A stretch of DNA of 64,000 nt, from the NCBI RefSeq assembly GCF_030064675.1, contig NZ_CP116413.1, positions 7,221,501 through 7,285,500 on the forward strand. Reading direction: 5' to 3'. Within the stretch, counting starts at the first letter, position 1. Each line of letters opens with the position of its first letter. A program made the translations under genes and the position numbers. Shown piece by piece: positions 60,229 to 64,000 of the stretch. The notes below the pieces were generated by a model, which was not told the DNA's origin, searched no databases, and saw only the letters and a list, made by a program, of their open reading frames with translations. Source of the stretch: Crossiella sp. CA-258035 (lineage in GTDB: Bacteria > Actinomycetota > Actinomycetes > Mycobacteriales > Pseudonocardiaceae).

Positions 60229-60388
60229 TCGAACTGTCCACTGTGGACCAATGTCTTCTCCCGTCCGGCGTTCGTGTCCCACGCGACCGTCTCCGCGGAC
60301 CCAAACCACCCGGTCACACCCAATGCACAGAAAGGAGCCCGACCACCTTGCCGCACAATGGCTGGGACACAGCCGCCGCACGTTGAGA

Positions 60389-61372
60389 TCACCCGAGGTA
60401 CGTCGCCGCCAGCGCACGCACGGACTCCGTCACCAGGGCCCGTAGTTCCTGCGGCGCAAGGACTTCCACTTCGGCACCAAGCTTGAGCAGGTCGTCGTGC
60501 GCCACGGCGGCCTGCTCCACCGGCATTTCCGCCCGCACCCAGCCGCGCTCGTCAGGCGGTCCCGCGGTACGCACGACCGCCTCAGCCACTACGTCGCCGT
60601 ACAGGTGCGCCAACCGCGACACCGCCTTGGGCGACAGCCGAACCACCGCCGTGCCCACCAGCATGTCGCGCTCGTACCGCCGTGCCCACTCCGCCCAGTA
60701 CCGAGCCAGGTCAAAGGTTTCCGGCCGCTCGAACCGCTCCGGCAACACCACCAGCTCCAGCACCTGCGCGACCCGGTAGGTGCGCACCTGCCCAGGCCGG
60801 TCCACCGCCTGCGCCACGAGGTACCAGAGCCCCGACTTCAACACCAGGCCAAGCGGCTCCAGCTCCCGATCCACCTCCTGCGGTTCCCGCCAGCGCCGGT
60901 ACCGCACCGCGATCCGCCGACCGTCCCAGACCGCCCCGGCGATCGCACCGAGCCACGGCGTCCGATCGGCCGGCCGGAACCACCCGGGCGCATCCAGGTG
61001 GAATCGCTCCCGCAGTGCCTCGGCCCGCGTCCGCAACTCCGCGGGCAGGGACGCCAGCAGCTTCAACTCCGCCGCGGCCAGCACTCCACCGAGTCCCAGT
61101 TCCGCCGCGGGCCCAGGCATCCCGGTCAGGAACAGCGACTCCGCCTCATCCACGGTCAACCCGGTCAGCCGAGTCCGGTACCCGTCCAGCAGCTGATACC
61201 CGCCGGACCGCCCGGCATCGCCGTACACCGGCACACCGGCCGCGGACAACGCCTCCATGTCCCGGTACACCGTCCGCACCGAGACCTCCAGCTCGGCGGC
61301 CAGCTCACTCGCCGACATCCGCCCCCGGGTCTGGAGCAGCAACAGAGTGGACAACAACCGGCTGGCACGCAT
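60389..61372 (-). CDS. WYL-domain transcriptional regulator
   Basis: A 327-residue YafY-like regulator. N-terminal helix-turn-helix (RMSASELAAELEVSVRTVYRDMEAL), linker RSGGYQLLDGYRTRLTGL, WYL domain (~residues 140-215) with YLVAQAVDRPGQVRTYRVAQV, and a C-terminal WCX-like extension. The WYL-type residues are in SGLWYLVAQ. TAGGTT lies 6 nt before the ATG. It is divergent, at 414 nt, from ridA, whose promoter carries a strong inverted repeat, the probable operator. Confidence 0.9.
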   Translation of the reverse strand: MRASRLLSTLLLLQTRGRMSASELAAELEVSVRTVYRDMEALSAAGVPVYGDAGRSGGYQLLDGYRTRLTGLTVDEAESLFLTGMPGPAAELGLGGVLAAAELKLLASLPAELRTRAEALRERFHLDAPGWFRPADRTPWLGAIAGAVWDGRRIAVRYRRWREPQEVDRELEPLGLVLKSGLWYLVAQAVDRPGQVRTYRVAQVLELVVLPERFERPETFDLARYWAEWARRYERDMLVGTAVVRLSPKAVSRLAHLYGDVVAEAVVRTAGPPDERGWVRAEMPVEQAAVAHDDLLKLGAEVEVLAPQELRALVTESVRALAATYLG

Positions 61373-61378
61373 GGCCGG

Positions 61379-61384
61379 AACCTA
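61379..61384 (-). promoter_or_regulatory. -10 element TAGGTT before the WYL regulator gene
   Basis: TAGGTT ends 6 nt before the ATG at 61372, the same spacing as the other probable leaderless genes of this window. Confidence 0.45.
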
Positions 61385-61463
61385 CCTCGCGCCCCGGACA
61401 CCGGCCGCGCAAGCGAGCCCACTGCCGCACCACGAGCCGGACGCCATCGCGACCTAACCGCCA

Positions 61464-61507
61464 TCGCGGCGTCGCGGCGTCGCGGCGTCGCGGCGTCGCG
61501 GCGTCGC
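61464..61507. repeat. 8-bp tandem repeat TCGCGGCG x5
   Basis: Five exact copies of TCGCGGCG (61464-61503) and a partial sixth. It lies in the gap between the WYL regulator and ridA, which otherwise shows nothing from 61508 to about 61720. Being non-coding and perfect, it is likely to vary in copy number. Confidence 0.85.
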
Positions 61508-61724
61508 GAGAAGAGGTACTGCCCCTGCCTCAAGGCCGAACCAGGACCACGGCAACTCACGCAAGGCGCTTCCTGTCGAACCAACTACACCAAGCGACAC
61601 CTCCTTCCGAATAGTCACTTCTCGATGCGGCACTGGGTTCCAGGCGCGCAGCAGCCTCACTGCGCCCGGGGCAGCGGCCGCCCGCTCACAGTCGCGGCCA
61701 GTCACCAAGAGGTATGCCGATCAC

Positions 61725-61779
61725 GCATGCCACCCCTGCGCAACCTTCGCTGGTGGCATGCCTGGTACGCGCCTAGCGT
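61725..61779 (+). promoter_or_regulatory. ridA promoter with probable WYL operator
   Basis: GCATGCCACC (61725-61734) and GGTGGCATGC (61752-61761) form a perfect 10-bp inverted repeat with a 17-nt spacer. TAGCGT (61774-61779) is a -10 that ends 7 nt before the ridA ATG. The right arm covers the expected -35 position. Confidence 0.65.
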
Positions 61780-61786
61780 CACCGCC

Positions 61787-62191
61787 ATGCGGACCACGTT
61801 CGACAACCCGGCCGGTGCACCCGGCCCCTTCGCCAACTACTCCCAGGTCGCCCGGGTCGACCTGGGGAGCGGCGCGTTGCTGGTGCTGTCCGGTCAGATC
61901 GCGGTGACCGAGGACGGGCAGCCCCTGCCGATCCAGGACATGCGGGTTCAGGCGGAGAACGTCTTCGCCACCATCACCGCTCTGCTGGCCGCGCATGGCG
62001 CGACCCTGGCCGACATCGTCAACATCCGCTCGTACCTGACGGACATGGACGACCTGCCTGCCTATGGCGCGGTACGTCGCCAGCTGTTCCCAGCCGACCC
62101 GCCCACAAGCACGACCGTGCAGGTGTCCCGGCTGTTCCGGCCGGAGGCGCTACTGGAGGTGGACGTCATCGCTACCGTGCTGAGTACCTGA
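61787..62191 (+). CDS. RidA family enamine/imine deaminase
   Basis: A 134-residue member of the RidA/YjgF/UK114 family, which hydrolyses reactive 2-aminoacrylate-type enamines formed by PLP enzymes. Family segments: VLSGQIAVTEDGQPL, MRVQAENVFATITALLAAHGATLADIVNIRSYLTDMDDL in blocks, and a C-terminal VSRLFRPEALLEVDVIATV. The usual substrate arginine near the C-terminus (R-x-x-LP...) is RLFRPEALLEVD here. ATG 61787 is probably leaderless. Control by the divergent WYL regulator is likely. Confidence 0.88.
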   Translation: MRTTFDNPAGAPGPFANYSQVARVDLGSGALLVLSGQIAVTEDGQPLPIQDMRVQAENVFATITALLAAHGATLADIVNIRSYLTDMDDLPAYGAVRRQLFPADPPTSTTVQVSRLFRPEALLEVDVIATVLST

Positions 62192-62780
62192 GCTGGCTTG
62201 CCCGTCGAGCACTCCGGTCTGCCGCACGAATCCGGCTCGCGGGGCAGGCGCGAGCCGAAGGGGCGGTTGACCGTTGGCAGGTAGCCGCTGCCACTGCCCC
62301 CGCCGTGCACCAGGGCCTGGATGTCCAGCGCCGCCAACGATTCACCTCCTCTACGGCGGCGTTGGACAGGTCGGGCCAGGATGGGACGATGCAGTCCGGC
62401 GAGCTGAGCGACACGCGTCGACAGTTCGGTCAGCGTCAGGATCCACGGTGTCGAATGTCCGTCCACTGTGGACTAGATCTCGTGTTTTCCTCCAGGTAAA
62501 GGGGTTTCCGCTGTTCGGGTGGCCACAGGTGCACCTGCATGGCGTGGTTGGTGCTCAGCGCACCGGGATATGGGGTCGCGGACAGCGCCCGGAATACGAC
62601 GACACGGCGTCGGGAAAGCTGTATATGCTCGGGAAAATGAGGTTTGCACTACCGGCGGAGGAGTCCCGAGTCTCGGTCGGCCTGGACGCATCGTAGCGCA
62701 CTTCACGATGATCGGGTTCCACCCCGGCTGGCTGTGGACAACCGCGCAGGGGACGACGCTCCACCTGGCAGACTGGTCTC
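62192..62780. other. Intergenic region without a supported gene
   Basis: Between ridA and the DUF2293 gene I see no convincing gene. One minus-strand candidate begins at TTG 62337 behind a perfect AGGAGGTGA, but its frame runs antisense into ridA and matches nothing known. A copy of the GTCCAC-W-GTGGAC palindrome lies at 62461-62473. Confidence 0.5.
62461..62473. repeat. GTCCACTGTGGAC iterated palindrome (intergenic copy)
   Basis: One of seven perfect copies of GTCCAC-A/T-GTGGAC in the window; the others are at 14126-14138, 20711-20723, 22415-22427, 34725-34737, 59295-59307 and 60236-60248. Most are inside genes. The number is far above chance for a 13-bp word. Confidence 0.75.
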
Positions 62781-63845
62781 GTGGTCCAGGCAGTCATGTC
62801 CAAGCTCGAACGGCGCGTCACCGAGGCGGCCGTGGCGTTGCTGGCGAAGAAGAAGTTCGTCTCCCCGGTGCTCGTGTTCAACCGGCTGGGCTGGCTGACG
62901 GACAAGCGGATCGAGGACTGGGAGCAGGGCAGGCTCGGTTCGCTCACCGAAGCGATGTCGGCGCCGGCGGAGAAGGTGGACGCCGCGCTCGGACATCTCG
63001 GTGACTGGGCGCGGCGACAAGGTATGACCGCTGAGGCGGTGGACTACCTGGCCGCGACCCGGGACCGGCGTCCGCTGCGGTTCACCTCATCCGGTTCAGT
63101 TGACGCCGAACGGGTGTTCGCCACGCACTGGCTGGCGCCGGGACTGTCGCAAGCACAACGGGATCGGCTCGCGCAGCGGCAGAACGCGGCACCCGATCTG
63201 GTGGTGTTGCGCGCTGATGGCGGCTGGGTGTGCACGGACTGCGGCGACACTGACACCTACCAGTTCGTCGAGGACAACCGGCCGTACTGCCTGGAGTGCG
63301 CCGACCTGGACCACCTGGTGTTCCTGCCGGCAGGCGACGCCGCGCTGACCCGGCGGGCGAAGAAGGCGAGCGCGCTGTCCGCGGTGGTGCAGCGGTTCAA
63401 CCGGTCGCGCAAGCGGTTCGACCGGCTCGGACTGCTCGTCGAGGAGGCCGCGCTGGAGGCGGCGGAGGAGCAGTGCTTCGCCGACGCCGAACTGCGTGCC
63501 CGGCGTCGGGATCGGGACGCGGTGCGCCGCGCCGAGCAGGACCTGGACTTCCAGGCCCGGCTCGCCGCGGAGATCCTCCGATTGTTCCCCGGCTGCGCGC
63601 CCGCACGGGCTGAGGCGATCGCACGGCACTCCGGGGCGCGCAGCAGCGGGCGGGTCGGGCGGTCGGCCGCCGGTCAGTCCCTCGACGAGGGTGCGACGCG
63701 GCGGGCGGTGATCGCCTCGATCCGGCACGAGGACACCGGCTACGACGCGATGCTGATGGCCGGGGTGCCGCGAACCGTTGCCAGGGAACGAATTCGCGAC
63801 ACCATCGACGCGGTGCTGGACCGCTGGGTCAGCGGGGTGCGCTGA
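62781..63845 (+). CDS. DUF2293 domain protein with zinc-ribbon-like cysteines
   Basis: A 354-residue protein. N-terminal helical region LERRVTEAAVALLAKKKFVSP; a four-cysteine cluster CTDC (~residue 153) and CLEC (~172) resembling a zinc ribbon; a long basic/charged helix; and a C-terminal DUF2293-like block RHEDTGYDAMLMAGVPRTVARERIRDTID split by short loops. The function is unknown. The GTG at 62781 has CAGACT 6 nt upstream; ATG 62796 (MSKLERR) is the alternative. The 3' end overlaps the convergent acetyltransferase gene by 17 nt. Confidence 0.82.
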   Translation: MVQAVMSKLERRVTEAAVALLAKKKFVSPVLVFNRLGWLTDKRIEDWEQGRLGSLTEAMSAPAEKVDAALGHLGDWARRQGMTAEAVDYLAATRDRRPLRFTSSGSVDAERVFATHWLAPGLSQAQRDRLAQRQNAAPDLVVLRADGGWVCTDCGDTDTYQFVEDNRPYCLECADLDHLVFLPAGDAALTRRAKKASALSAVVQRFNRSRKRFDRLGLLVEEAALEAAEEQCFADAELRARRRDRDAVRRAEQDLDFQARLAAEILRLFPGCAPARAEAIARHSGARSSGRVGRSAAGQSLDEGATRRAVIASIRHEDTGYDAMLMAGVPRTVARERIRDTIDAVLDRWVSGVR

Positions 63846-64000
63846 GTACCAGGCGCATCTCGATGTTGCGGTAGCCGCCTCGGGTGAAAGCCGCGGCCAT
63901 CGGCTGGTTCACCAGGTCGGTGTCCGCGACCACCCTGGGCATGCCCAGCTCGGCGTGGTGCCGGGTGATGTGCGCGAGCAACTCGTGGATGTAGCCGTGG
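63829..64000 (-). CDS. GNAT-family N-acetyltransferase, C-terminal end only
   Basis: The visible 57 codons translate to the end of a GNAT acetyltransferase: HGYIHELLAHITRHHAEL, then VVADTDLVNQPMAAAFTRGGYRNIEMRL. The pattern N-x-P-M-x-x-x-F-x-x-x-G-Y is the typical last motif, which contacts acetyl-CoA. The gene begins beyond base 64000. The substrate is unknown. The stop (TGA, 63829-63831) lies within the DUF2293 gene on the other strand. Confidence 0.8.
   Translation of the reverse strand, partial: HGYIHELLAHITRHHAELGMPRVVADTDLVNQPMAAAFTRGGYRNIEMRLVLSAPR

Noticed and set aside
59505-60386. 293-codon plus-strand frame through the minisatellite
   Set aside because: No ribosome site, no domain, and two other frames are equally open because the repeat period is 18; treated as repeat, not gene.
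59492-60445. Collagen-like reading of the minisatellite (PGIAGG hexads)
   Set aside because: Glycines do not fall at every third residue, so it is not a collagen helix, and the frame runs into the WYL gene antisense.
61464-61507. Direct-repeat operator for the WYL regulator
   Set aside because: An 8-bp perfect run without dyad is better explained as a microsatellite; the dyad at 61725-61761 is a better operator.

Overview
The window reads as a chromosomal segment of a filamentous high-GC actinomycete, most likely of the family Pseudonocardiaceae. The reasons are very high GC at third codon positions, many GTG and a few TTG starts, operons joined by ATGA/GTGA overlaps, an F420-dependent oxidoreductase, bifunctional PriA in the his operon, ESX-type WXG100 proteins, and the gene order trpE - Trp-region membrane protein - trpC - trpB - trpA - lgt. 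The species call is inference; no rRNA or tRNA gene was seen.

Layout. 1-723 is the 3' part of a metal/siderophore-type ABC ATPase. 725-3013 is a minus-strand ESX-like four-gene set. 3114-7834 holds a dicarboxylate symporter (dctA), a TAXI binding lipoprotein and a two-component system. 7971-8783 is methionine aminopeptidase. 8784-9557 has no gene and is packed with nested inverted repeats. 9558-15751 (minus) is lgt and the trp operon, followed by a divergent TetR regulator.

16484-23924 (plus) is the most notable locus: a StrR-like ParB-domain regulator, a truncated and apparently inactive adenylation-domain protein, a 2,4-diaminobutyrate aminotransferase, and a 1344-residue Pls-type poly(amino acid) synthetase with A domain, carrier domain, six membrane segments and three soluble C-terminal repeats. 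The last three genes are coupled by overlapping starts and stops. The best reading is a poly(diaminobutyrate)-like homopolymer pathway inserted between the his and trp operons, next to a second small ESX-like set (23886-26354, minus).

26417-35693 (minus) is the histidine operon hisD-hisC-hisB-small membrane gene-//-hisH-priA-//-hisF-hisI. It is interrupted by soxR, a SoxR-box-associated split transketolase and an autoregulated MerR gene, and by an F420 oxidoreductase. 35915-41156 (plus) encodes three tandem secreted M14 carboxypeptidases and an S1 protease. 41216-47488 (minus) is a complete Opp/Dpp-type ABC importer with a class V PLP enzyme. 47533-51048 is a GntR-controlled catabolic module (DUF2848 protein, MFS carrier, GntR, nitrilase-family amidase). 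51109-55487 is nadABC with a divergent NrtR-like Nudix repressor. 55497-59394 holds a LON-domain protein, a dehydrogenase, a CBS protein and a GlxA/DJ-1 pair. 59395-60388 is an 18-bp minisatellite region. 60389-64000 holds a WYL regulator, RidA, a DUF2293 protein and the end of a GNAT acetyltransferase.

Regulatory sequence is unusually legible. Many single genes have a TANNNT -10 element, often TAGGCT or TAGGTT, exactly 6 nt before an ATG or GTG, which suggests leaderless transcripts. Clear dyads mark SoxR, MerR, GntR, NrtR and WYL sites. Two convergent intergenic regions share a GTGTTGGCCGTT palindrome family, and a 13-bp palindrome (GTCCACAGTGGAC, central A/T either way) recurs seven times.
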